64,000 bases of DNA from Erysipelotrichales bacterium (lineage in GTDB: Bacteria; Bacillota_I; Bacilli_A; Erysipelotrichales; Erysipelotrichaceae). Under the pieces are notes generated by a model. The model was not told the DNA's origin. It did not search any database and was given only the letters and a program-made list of their open reading frames with translations. The translations under genes were made by a program, and so were the position numbers. The stretch is from positions 1 to 64,000 of the forward strand of contig CAJTJP010000005.1 in the NCBI GenBank assembly GCA_910576855.1, written 5' to 3'. How positions within the stretch are numbered: position 1 is the first letter of the stretch; each line of letters starts with the position of its first letter. This document shows, one piece after another, positions 23,692 through 31,518 of this stretch.

Positions 23692-24027
23692 TTAATCATC
23701 CATTTCTATGCTTGTATTATAACATTGTCTTTTTCTTGGCGAACCATCAAAATCCGCCGAATATTTAACTGAATATTCTGTTGTATTCAACACCAATACC
23801 GGTTGACCTGCTTCTATAATACTTTGAATATATCCCGTAATAATCAAAGAATCATCTGTATGTACTTCTTTCATTATACTGTTTATCAGCTTGGGATTAT
23901 AAGAACGCGTATAAACCAAGCCTCGATTGCTGTTAATATTAAGTTGAACATACAATCTCTTATGCCCGTCTACATCTGTAAACGGTTCAAATAAACACTT
24001 GCCCTCAATTACATATTCATTAATCAT
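23692..24027 (-). CDS. OB-fold-like element protein, 111 aa
   Basis: It begins MINEYVIEGKCLFEPFTDVD. Alternating hydrophobic strands (LYVQLNINSN, SLIITGYIQSII, QPVLVLNTTEYSV) resemble a small single-stranded-DNA-binding OB fold, but no SSB signature is present, so this is inference. ATG 24027 follows AAAGGCGGTGAG; an upstream in-frame GTG at 24045 is less likely. Its leader carries a diverged version of the main hairpin (24073-24110). Confidence 0.65.
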   Translation of the reverse strand: MINEYVIEGKCLFEPFTDVDGHKRLYVQLNINSNRGLVYTRSYNPKLINSIMKEVHTDDSLIITGYIQSIIEAGQPVLVLNTTEYSVKYSADFDGSPRKRQCYNTSIEMDD

Positions 24028-24045
24028 TTTCTCACCGCCTTTCAC

Positions 24046-24619
24046 CTTTTAAATGAAAGTCAGCGATGAATGGTAATAACAGGTGGAGACTATGTACTAC
24101 CTTTTATTACGTGAATTGCGATTATTATTTTACTAACATGTTATTCTTATGCCCTACCCCTTACTGGGGTGGAAGTAACAAGCAACGGCTTTTGAAACAT
24201 GAGGAAAATTGAAGTCGCACTTCGGGCGCACTTCACCCTTACCGATTAGGTAAGGTTACGGCAATAAGCCGAAAATTTTCGCGTGTTATCTGGGTTTGGA
24301 TAGCCGAAGTATCCGTATTTTGTTTCCACGTCGAAATGCTATAATATTATCAACTCAATAGAGAAATGCTGTGATTATTTCTTTGCCGCATTTTATGATA
24401 ATCCCTCGCTATAAAGCATCACTTCCGCCCCCGGTACTGTTGTTTTTGCTGTCAAACCGGTTCTTCCAGCAGTGCACGATTAAAAATCTCATAGCATAGA
24501 GATTAATAACCGAATATAGTTCAGCCCCGATTCGCTCCGGCAATATCAAACCAACCCACATATTTAAAGTCATTGGGTCTAGGCGGGGATACTCTTGACA
24601 TATTTAGTTATCAAGAGTA
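24046..24619 (-). promoter_or_regulatory. 574-nt structured non-coding region with diverged leader
   Basis: No convincing gene is present. It holds a diverged leader hairpin (24073-24110: GTAATAAAAGGT...ACCTGTTATTAC with loop AGTACATAGTCTCC), CCACCCC-AGTAA-GGGGTAGGG (24149-24173), AACCTTACC-TAATC-GGTAAGG (about 24230-24253), the palindrome CGAAAATTTTCG (about 24271-24282), a GAAGTGCG direct repeat (24210-24235) and an 11-bp inverted repeat GATACTCTTGA...TCAAGAGTATC (24589-24622). It could be a long regulatory leader or an element origin. Confidence 0.5.
24073..24110 (-). ncRNA. Diverged copy I of the leader hairpin
   Basis: The stem is extended and changed on both sides relative to the standard copies (GTAATAA for GTAAC, with TTATTAC opposite) while the loop sequence is kept. 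Pairing conserved through sequence change supports an RNA structure. Confidence 0.6.
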
Positions 24620-25513
24620 TCAAATAGGTAATTGAAATTGAAAGTTTTTAAGTGATATTAAAAAGGACGTGCTGATTGAATATTCAATCGCATCATACTT
24701 TAATTCCTCGTATGTGTAATCTATATCATTATCTAAATAAGCTAACGCAAGCAGGCCTTTCGTTAAGCTGCGGCGATCAGAAGTATCCAGGTATTTCCAA
24801 TCAATATCCATGACATACTTCATAATTGCTTCTTTTGCGTTTAAACTGCTGCTTTTGATCGCATGTAATTCGTTGATCCATTTCATGCACTGCGAGTAAA
24901 AATTATATTGGTCTATACTCGCAGATTGATTAATCAATATATATTTGCTTAATTCGTCTTTTTCAATTCTTACTGCACCAGATATATATAAAGATTGAAG
25001 TCCAAAAAGCTTTGCCCTCATCCTTTTAATGATCTTTGTTTTTTTATTACTATGAGATAATTTATAATTTTGATAATTCATCTCATCCTCTGCTGAATAA
25101 TCGATAGAAGCATCTAATAATGCCAATTTCAAATATCCACGTTTAAGAATAGTATATATATCATTCCGCTTGAATGAGCGAATGGATTTACCATCTAAAT
25201 AAATACTGACAAATATATTTCTATAAGTATCAGATAATGAATATATAAGATTCCTCATCCGATTGGTAAAATCATAATCATTTATTTCAGCTGCAATCAC
25301 TTCGCATTTTATATCATGATGATTATTAGAATCGCTGCTTTTTAAAATACTGGCGCTTGTATTAGGCATTCGATCAATTACCGAAGGAATGCCGTATGTC
25401 ATATAGTTTTTTAATCTCTGACAGTTTAATTTCGCTGCTCCTATTGCCTCATCTCTCTTTTCAGAAAGTAATTGAAGCTGATTAATCGTCGAGTCTTGGT
25501 TTGTCTGTACCAT
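24620..25513 (-). CDS. Uncharacterised helical protein with internal duplication, 297 aa
   Basis: Two related segments, YLKLALLDASIDYSAEDEM and LLALAYLDNDIDYTYEELK, suggest a duplicated helical domain. The part around LSDTYRNIFVSIYLDGKSI, followed by a TILKRGYLKLAL helix, is faintly like sigma region 4 or ArpU-type late regulators, which is only a suggestion. AAGGAGC precedes the ATG. It is the last gene before tRNA-Asn, so it may be the right-hand end of the element or its host neighbour. Confidence 0.65.
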   Translation of the reverse strand: MVQTNQDSTINQLQLLSEKRDEAIGAAKLNCQRLKNYMTYGIPSVIDRMPNTSASILKSSDSNNHHDIKCEVIAAEINDYDFTNRMRNLIYSLSDTYRNIFVSIYLDGKSIRSFKRNDIYTILKRGYLKLALLDASIDYSAEDEMNYQNYKLSHSNKKTKIIKRMRAKLFGLQSLYISGAVRIEKDELSKYILINQSASIDQYNFYSQCMKWINELHAIKSSSLNAKEAIMKYVMDIDWKYLDTSDRRSLTKGLLALAYLDNDIDYTYEELKYDAIEYSISTSFLISLKNFQFQLPI

Positions 25514-25578
25514 AAAAAAATTGCTCCTTCCCTCAGAAGCAACAGATAATTATTAACGAACCGGCTCTAAAAGTTCGT

Positions 25579-25618
25579 TAAAAAAAGGAAATATACGACA
25601 ACCAAGCCATATATTTCC
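25579..25618 (-). terminator. Terminator of tRNA-Asn
   Basis: GGAAATATA...TATATTTCC is followed by seven T on the minus strand, 14 nt past the tRNA 3' end. A second inverted repeat, TTAACGA...TCGTTAA, lies just beyond. Confidence 0.75.
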
Positions 25619-25631
25619 ATTTTTTCACTAA

Positions 25632-25707
25632 TGGCGCCTCAAACAAGACTCGAACTTGTGACCTGCCGGTTAACAGCCGGATGCTCTACCGACTGAGCTA
25701 TTGAGGC
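25632..25707 (-). tRNA. tRNA-Asn(GTT)
   Basis: The cloverleaf is complete: acceptor GCCTCAA/TTGAGGC, T8-A9, anticodon loop CTGTTAACC with GTT, T-arm GTTCGAGTC, discriminator G and an encoded CCA. It stands at the right edge of the mobile-element region with its 3' end towards the element. A second copy of its 3' end is not seen in the window. Confidence 0.97.
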
Positions 25708-25864
25708 ATCTCAAGTGCTTAAATATAATATCATATTCATCAGATACTTTCAACATCTTTTTTTGATTTTCTTCACTTTTTCACTAAGAAGCAGCTTCAA
25801 AACGATAAAACTACGAAAGCGCGCCTTTGTTTAACGAGTCATCCGCTCTTTGTCCTCTCATCTA

Positions 25865-26509
25865 TCAGTAATTACGCTCTCCCATAATAATGCTTCCCAA
25901 GCGAATCATATTGCTGCCGTATTTGAGCGCAAGCTCGTAATCATCGCTCATGCCCATCGAAAGATAACGGAAGCACTCACTGCCGTATTTTTCTTTCAGC
26001 GTAAGAAAGCATTGCTGCATCTGATGAAAGCAATCAGCGATTACTGAACGATCCTCACTGTGCGGGCCTACGCACATCAGCCCCTGCAATTTTACATGTG
26101 GAAATAAAAGACACTGCTCAACAAAAGCCTCTGTCTCATGCAGCAATATACCATACTTATTTGGTTCCCGTGAGATATTGACCTCAATCAAAATCGGCAT
26201 ACAAATATCACGCTTTGCGCACTGCTTTTCAATTTCCTTAAGAAGCGGCAGAGAATCTACACTTTGAATCATTGATACAAGATTGATGACATCCTTGACC
26301 TTATTGCGCTGCAGATGACCGATCATATGCCATTCATAGTTAGGATCGTACTTTTCCTTTAGCTCCTGTACCTTATTCTCACCGAAAATGCGGCAGCCGT
26401 ATTGATACACTTCATCAATTTTTTGTTTCTGATGATGCTTGCTGACCGTAACCAAGGTAACGTCCTTCGGCAAAGATTCTAAAAGTTTTTGTATTTTCTG
26501 TTGATTCAT
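25865..26509 (-). CDS. yggS: YggS/PROSC-family pyridoxal-phosphate homeostasis protein
   Basis: This 214-residue protein starts MNQQKIQKLLESLPKDVTLV at ATG 26509 with GGTGAT upstream. It has VTVSKHHQKQKIDEVYQYGC (PLP lysine in the SK pair), FGENKVQELKEKY, WHMIGHLQRNK and a C-terminal LSMGMSDDYELALKYGSNMIRLG, all family hallmarks. The fold is a PLP-binding TIM barrel that buffers free pyridoxal phosphate. The frame is open a further 61 codons upstream (to 26692), through the terminator of the candidate RNA, but that stretch does not look like YggS. Confidence 0.93.
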   Translation of the reverse strand: MNQQKIQKLLESLPKDVTLVTVSKHHQKQKIDEVYQYGCRIFGENKVQELKEKYDPNYEWHMIGHLQRNKVKDVINLVSMIQSVDSLPLLKEIEKQCAKRDICMPILIEVNISREPNKYGILLHETEAFVEQCLLFPHVKLQGLMCVGPHSEDRSVIADCFHQMQQCFLTLKEKYGSECFRYLSMGMSDDYELALKYGSNMIRLGSIIMGERNY

Positions 26510-26587
26510 CGTTATCACCGAACCTATTATATCACTTATCCTTCCAAAGCGAAACAATGTCATAGATATAGTGGGAGAATTACATAC

Positions 26588-27093
26588 AAAAAATCTCTGC
26601 GCGCTTTTTTCACTCACAGAGATTTTCCTATTCAGTTTTGTATGTGAAGAAACAAGCCTATCTCGAGCTGTTTGTCTTATCAACTCACTCATTTGACTGT
26701 TTCCTTTCTGATTTAAGATTTACCGACAGACCATGCCTTTCTCAAGATATTTGTGCAATTATTCTCCTTATACGTTACGTATGGTTCGCTGAATCTTGAT
26801 AGATCTGACGCTGTAACTCAGGTCGTATCTCTTAAATACGGATTTTTCTTGAACTATGAACATTCAAGGACAACTCTCACAAGCTGTCATTCCTGTTTGC
26901 CCCTGCTGTACCAAACGCTTCCAGGCCTCACACTTCGGCTTTCCCAAACCGTATGTTCCAAATATGACAGATGCGTTATGTGTTCTGCACCGTTAACACT
27001 TTTCATTCATTATAGCTGTTATTAATAGTGAATCGCATCTATCGCTCTGACGTTCCCATTTTCTCACCGCTCTCTTTGCTTCTTTTTTCTTAC
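26588..27093 (-). ncRNA. Candidate ~0.5-kb structured RNA upstream of yggS
   Basis: Its promoter has -10 TATAAT (plus-strand 27100-27105) with TTTACG 16 nt further upstream. It ends at a strong hairpin AAAATCTCTG...CAGAGATTTT plus TTTTTT (26588-26626). Between them are several stems: AGATGCG/CGCATCT, CGGTTTGGGAAAGCCG, CCTGGAAGC...CAGG, TTGAA...TTCAA and CGTAT...ATACG. No convincing protein gene is present except a short frame from 26692. It lacks RNase P, tmRNA and SRP signatures. 6S RNA or an undescribed class are possible. Confidence 0.5.
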
Positions 27094-27259
27094 ACCTACA
27101 TTATAATCAATTTCAAATATTCGTAAACAGAAGCGGCCTTTTCGGTCTCTTTAACGGCATAATCAGTATAATCATTTATGTTCTCTGTTACCACACATTA
27201 TCATCATGATAAGATCACTTGAAAAAGCATGGAAGAAATGCCATATCGTTTCTAACAAT

Positions 27260-28549
27260 TTACCCCTTTTGAAGGGAATCGCCCATCATCAAGCGAATAA
27301 TTTCATGATCGGTTTCTCGCATACCGTCACGCGCAAGTGCACTCACAGCGCGGATCGTATTCTCTACACCTTTCGCAACGATTCCATCGCCGCCGTAAAA
27401 TTGGCTGTGATGCTGATACATCTGCATTCCTAAAAGACCCGCCTCTACTGCCGAAGCAATCTTGGCCGCACAGCTTGCCTTTGCACCGTCACAAACCATA
27501 CCGGAATTGATAGCCAAAGCATTTACGATCGTATGAGCAATTTCATCATATCTGCCGCCGTACAAATAACAAATCCCCGCTCCTGCACCGGCACCGGCAC
27601 TGGTAGCACCGCAATAAGCACTGAGACAGCCGATTTCTGTTTTTAAATGAATCGTCACAAGATTAGAAACGATCAAAGCACGATAAAGCAGTTCCTCAGA
27701 AGCCTTACAATGCTTCGCATATTCAATAACCGGTACACTGGCAGTAATTCCTTGATTACCGCTTCCCGAATTGATTACGACCGGCAATTCACATCCGTTC
27801 ATTCGTGCATCAGAACCCGCAGCCGCATAAGCCTTCGCTTTATTTTGAATATTATCACCGTAAGAAGCCAATAAAATACTGCCGATATTGGCTCCGAAAT
27901 TGTTGCTTAAGCCTGCCTGTGCTATCGCACTGTTATATGCAATTTGACGATCCAATACGTCCTTTACAGCTTCTAAATCAACAGTCTGCGCAAACTCAAC
28001 GATATTCTTTACTGTCAGCAGTTTGCGATTCTGTGCTGCCTGAATAATTTTATCCTCATAAGGCTTTTCCAAAAGCACCTTATCATTATAGCGTATGGAA
28101 ACAACATTGGTATGCTTACCGATAATACGCACATAAGCAGTATTATTCCTATCAGACGCAAACACTTGAATATCAAACGGACAGCTTGCATCAGATTCCT
28201 TGATCGTAAGCTTGGTGTTCTCCAAGAAACGATCCAACAGTGCTGTTTGTGCTTCATCAGCCGCTGACAGTACCTCTAAGCCGCAATCAGCCCTCCCGTA
28301 ACAAATACCTGCCGCAATCGCAGTCGCAATCCCTTTTCTGCCCCTGGTATGCGGCACGATAACACTTTTCACATTCTTAATGATATTGCCGCTGATGATA
28401 AGATCGAGCGTATCGGGGATTGCCTGTAAAGTATCTTTGATAATTGCTCCGGCATACGCAATCGCAATCGGCTCTGTGCAGCCCATTGCGGGTATCAGTT
28501 CTTCCTTTAATATCGTACTGTATATTTCCTTTAAATTCTTATCCGACAT
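27260..28549 (-). CDS. cyuA: L-cysteine desulfidase / UPF0597 family protein
   Basis: This 429-residue protein matches the CyuA/YhaM family of [4Fe-4S] cysteine-degrading enzymes. It has IPAMGCTEPIAIAYAGA near the N-terminus, a NSGSGNQGITASVPV loop, CGATSAGAGAGAGICYLYGG and MVCDGAKASCAAKIASAV, with conserved Cys for the cluster. The product should be pyruvate, ammonia and sulfide from cysteine. It lies 17 nt after a LytTR regulator in the same direction and probably forms an operon with it. Confidence 0.9.
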   Translation of the reverse strand: MSDKNLKEIYSTILKEELIPAMGCTEPIAIAYAGAIIKDTLQAIPDTLDLIISGNIIKNVKSVIVPHTRGRKGIATAIAAGICYGRADCGLEVLSAADEAQTALLDRFLENTKLTIKESDASCPFDIQVFASDRNNTAYVRIIGKHTNVVSIRYNDKVLLEKPYEDKIIQAAQNRKLLTVKNIVEFAQTVDLEAVKDVLDRQIAYNSAIAQAGLSNNFGANIGSILLASYGDNIQNKAKAYAAAGSDARMNGCELPVVINSGSGNQGITASVPVIEYAKHCKASEELLYRALIVSNLVTIHLKTEIGCLSAYCGATSAGAGAGAGICYLYGGRYDEIAHTIVNALAINSGMVCDGAKASCAAKIASAVEAGLLGMQMYQHHSQFYGGDGIVAKGVENTIRAVSALARDGMRETDHEIIRLMMGDSLQKG

Positions 28550-28566
28550 ACGTTATTATCATTCCT

Positions 28567-29253
28567 TTACTTACCGTCTACATACTCATGAAACCAATCG
28601 ATAACAGCCTTTCTCCTCGCTCTTGCGATCGGAAGCTCCTCTTGGTTACTCAATACCATTACGTCCTTTGTGATTTGTGCCACATGTGCTACATTCACTA
28701 AAAGGCCGGCATGAATACGAATAAAATCATAAGGCAAAAATATCTGTTCCGCCTGTGCCATTGTTTTTCGTTCCTTAAAAAACCCTTTTCGTGTATGATA
28801 TATCAGCTTTTTTTCGCTTTTTTCAATATAATAGATATCCTGTATTTGCAGCGGTACCAACAAATTCGCATAAGATAATAAATATTCCTTACGCGACTGT
28901 AACAGCGATAGAAAATGACCTTTGATTCTTTTCATTTCCGGCTTTATTTGATTTCGATCGATATAAAAGATTCTGCCGTTTGTAGGTATTTTCATTGTTT
29001 CTGTTAAATGATCCATACAATAAATTACGATACGCGCAGGATACGCTTCAATAAAAGACGTGCTGATTCGCGGTGTATGAAACAGTTCATTCATTATCAA
29101 ACAGTCGAATCTTTGTTTTTCGTCCGCATGAGCGAATTCAGAGATTTTTGTGAAATGCGCAAAGGTCCATTCCCATTCTCCCAGCATTTTGGCACATTCA
29201 AAAATGATATCCTTTGCCTTCTGTTCCTTTTCTAATATCGCAATCCTCAGCAT
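28567..29253 (-). CDS. LytTR-type DNA-binding response regulator
   Basis: ATG 29253 has GAGGAGGGG 5 nt upstream, giving 228 residues. The N-terminal half is receiver-like (LRIAILEKEQKAKDIIFECA), but the strand that should end in the phosphoacceptor Asp reads FDCLIMNELF, with Asn there, so it may not be phosphorylated. The C-terminal half is a LytTR domain (IQDIYYIEKSEKKLIYH, then FLPYDFIRIHAGLLVNVAHV). No partner kinase is adjacent. It probably controls the downstream cyuA gene. Confidence 0.85.
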   Translation of the reverse strand: MLRIAILEKEQKAKDIIFECAKMLGEWEWTFAHFTKISEFAHADEKQRFDCLIMNELFHTPRISTSFIEAYPARIVIYCMDHLTETMKIPTNGRIFYIDRNQIKPEMKRIKGHFLSLLQSRKEYLLSYANLLVPLQIQDIYYIEKSEKKLIYHTRKGFFKERKTMAQAEQIFLPYDFIRIHAGLLVNVAHVAQITKDVMVLSNQEELPIARARRKAVIDWFHEYVDGK

Positions 29254-29486
29254 CAATTCCCCTCCTCTCTTATGAAAGCAAAGCTTATTTTTTAGGTTAT
29301 AAGCTTCGCTTTGTTTTAAATAATTTTTTCTATCTATCATTATAAACTGTTTTATTCAAATTGAAAACAAGAGAATGAGGCATATTATCGATTTATCGCT
29401 GTTATGCTTCTATAATCAATCAATATCCATATAGTTTATTAAGATTTTCACCTGTAGTCACTGCATATCTCCTTGAAGCTTGACAT

Positions 29487-29526
29487 TAAAAAAGATGACT
29501 TTTTGCGTTTACGGCATAAGTCATCT
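29487..29526 (-). terminator. Terminator of the opp operon
   Basis: AGATGACT...AGTCATCT with a 16-19-nt loop is followed by six T on the minus strand, about 12 nt past the oppF stop. Confidence 0.85.
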
Positions 29527-29537
29527 GATTCTGTTGC

Positions 29538-30512
29538 TTATTTTAAATGATTGATTTCATCTACGAAATGGCAAGCTACTTGATGTCCTGCCTTGACCTC
29601 ACGCAGCTCAGGTCGTTCCTCACTGCATTTGTCCTTCGCATAGCGACATCTTCCCGCAAATGGACATCCCTTAGGAACATCGATAGGACTCGGCACATCG
29701 CCTTGAAGGATAATGCGCTGTTTCTGTTTTTCCATATCGGGATCGGGAATCGGCACTGCCGACAACAACGCCTGAGAATACGGATGAAGCGCATTATTGT
29801 ATACTTCATCGCTGTCACCGATTTCCATCACATGGCCTAAGTACATGACCGCAATACGATCGGAGATATAACGAACGATATCTAAATCGTGAGCGATAAA
29901 CAGATAAGTCAAACCAAGCTTTTGCTGAAGATCGATCAACAGATTGATGATTTGTGACTGAATGGAAACATCGAGTGCTGAAATCGGTTCATCACACACA
30001 AGGAACTCCGGTTCGATTGCCAAAGCACGGGCTATACCGATACGCTGACGCTGTCCGCCGGAGAATTCATGCGGGAAGCGGCTCGCATATTCCTTATTCA
30101 AGCCAACTGTTTCAAGCAATTCATCAACGCGCTCCTTGCGTTTTTTCGCATCATACATCTTATGTATTTCCATACCCTCGGCAATGATATCGCCGACAGT
30201 CATACGCGGATTTAAGGAAGCGTAAGGGTCTTGGAAAATCATTTGTGCGACCTTTGCGTATTTATAGCGATCCTTAGCTGATTTAATATGTAACGGCTCG
30301 CCTTTAACGATGATCTCACCCTCTGAAGGCTGATAGACACCCATTACGACACGTCCTAAGGTGGACTTACCACAGCCTGATTCACCGACCAAGCCCAGTG
30401 TCTCACCCTTATTGATATCGAAGCTGACCTTATTGACCGCTCTCAGCAGTCCGCCGCTTACCTTAAAGTTTTTGGATACCTCTCGTAAAGAGATAAAGCT
30501 TTCCTTACTCAT
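29538..30512 (-). CDS. oppF: Oligopeptide ABC transporter ATP-binding protein OppF
   Basis: This 324-residue protein has Walker A GESGCGKST, signature SGGQRQRIGIARAL and Walker B FLVCDEPISALDV. The C-terminal oligopeptide/dipeptide extension has GCPFAGRCRYAKDKC, whose cysteines often hold an Fe-S cluster. It is the second ATPase of the importer; its start overlaps the oppD end by 8 nt. Confidence 0.93.
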   Translation of the reverse strand: MSKESFISLREVSKNFKVSGGLLRAVNKVSFDINKGETLGLVGESGCGKSTLGRVVMGVYQPSEGEIIVKGEPLHIKSAKDRYKYAKVAQMIFQDPYASLNPRMTVGDIIAEGMEIHKMYDAKKRKERVDELLETVGLNKEYASRFPHEFSGGQRQRIGIARALAIEPEFLVCDEPISALDVSIQSQIINLLIDLQQKLGLTYLFIAHDLDIVRYISDRIAVMYLGHVMEIGDSDEVYNNALHPYSQALLSAVPIPDPDMEKQKQRIILQGDVPSPIDVPKGCPFAGRCRYAKDKCSEERPELREVKAGHQVACHFVDEINHLK

Positions 30513-31515
30513 TATCTAAGCCCTCCTTACGTTCACTCGGGCAGTCCTTATGAAGCAGCCAGCACGCGGAAGCATGCCCGTTGCCTAAATCAAATACCGG
30601 CGGCTGCTTGCTCTTGCATACCTTCATGCAGTGCTCACAGCGAGATGCGAAGGCACAGCCGATCGGCGGCGCAATCAAATCAGGAGGAGTACCCGGTATT
30701 GATGTTAACCGTTCTGATTTGTTTGTGTCATGTTTCGGCAAGCTGCTCAATAGTGCCGCGGTATACGGATGGGACGGATTTTTAAAGATATCCTTCGCAA
30801 CACCCGTTTCCACGATTTTTCCTGCATACATGACCGCAATACGATCGGCCAAGTTCGCAACGACACCTAAATCGTGGGTAATCAAAATAATAGCTGTATT
30901 CATTTCCTTACGGATGTCTGCCAACAAATCAATGATCTGAGCCTGAATCGTAACATCCAGTGCCGTAGTCGGTTCATCCGCAATTAAAAGCTTCGGATTA
31001 CAGGACAATGCCATCGCAATCATTGCGCGCTGACGCATACCGCCTGAGAACTCATGCGGATATTGCTTGGCACGCTCCTCTGCGTTAGGAATCTGTACCT
31101 TTTTCAGCATTTCAATGGCTCTTGCCTCAGCTTCCTTTTTATCTAATTTCTGATGATGCACGATTGCCTCGACGATTTGCTTGCCGACCTGCATTGTAGG
31201 ATTTAATGAGGTCATCGGGTCCTGGAAAATCATAGACACCTCTTTACCTCGTATCTTCATCATTTCTTCTTCATCTGCCGCAATGATATCAATGCCGTTT
31301 AAGGTCAATTTCCCTGACTTGATTCGTGCCGGCGGCATCGGATTCAGCTTCATGATCGTTTGTGCGGTAACACTCTTTCCGCAGCCCGATTCACCGACGA
31401 CAGCCAGTACCTCACCCTCGTTGACGAAGTAGGATACACCGCGTACCGCCTGCACCTCTCCGGCATAGGTATCAAAAGAAACGTATAGGTTTTCAATATT
31501 TAATACATTCGCCAT
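30505..31515 (-). CDS. oppD: Oligopeptide ABC transporter ATP-binding protein OppD
   Basis: This 336-residue protein has Walker A GESGCGKSV, signature SGGMRQRAMIAMALS, Walker B LLIADEPTTALDV and a C-terminal CAFASRCEHCMKVCKSKQPP cluster. It pairs with OppF to power peptide import and lies 3 nt after oppC. Confidence 0.93.
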   Translation of the reverse strand: MANVLNIENLYVSFDTYAGEVQAVRGVSYFVNEGEVLAVVGESGCGKSVTAQTIMKLNPMPPARIKSGKLTLNGIDIIAADEEEMMKIRGKEVSMIFQDPMTSLNPTMQVGKQIVEAIVHHQKLDKKEAEARAIEMLKKVQIPNAEERAKQYPHEFSGGMRQRAMIAMALSCNPKLLIADEPTTALDVTIQAQIIDLLADIRKEMNTAIILITHDLGVVANLADRIAVMYAGKIVETGVAKDIFKNPSHPYTAALLSSLPKHDTNKSERLTSIPGTPPDLIAPPIGCAFASRCEHCMKVCKSKQPPVFDLGNGHASACWLLHKDCPSERKEGLDNE

Positions 31516-31518
31516 ATA

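Noticed and set aside
14809..24027. A classical restriction-modification or toxin-antitoxin pair among the cargo
   Set aside because: The only methyltransferase is a remnant without its catalytic motif, no restriction enzyme is adjacent, and no small gene pair matches a toxin-antitoxin family that I can recognise.
11096..24110. The leader repeats as a CRISPR array
   Set aside because: Copies are ~200 bp, kilobases apart, each placed before a start codon, with genes rather than spacers between them, and no cas genes are present.
26510..26692. N-terminal 61-residue extension of YggS
   Set aside because: It passes through a strong terminator hairpin and lacks YggS similarity; ATG 26509 has a suitable ribosome site.
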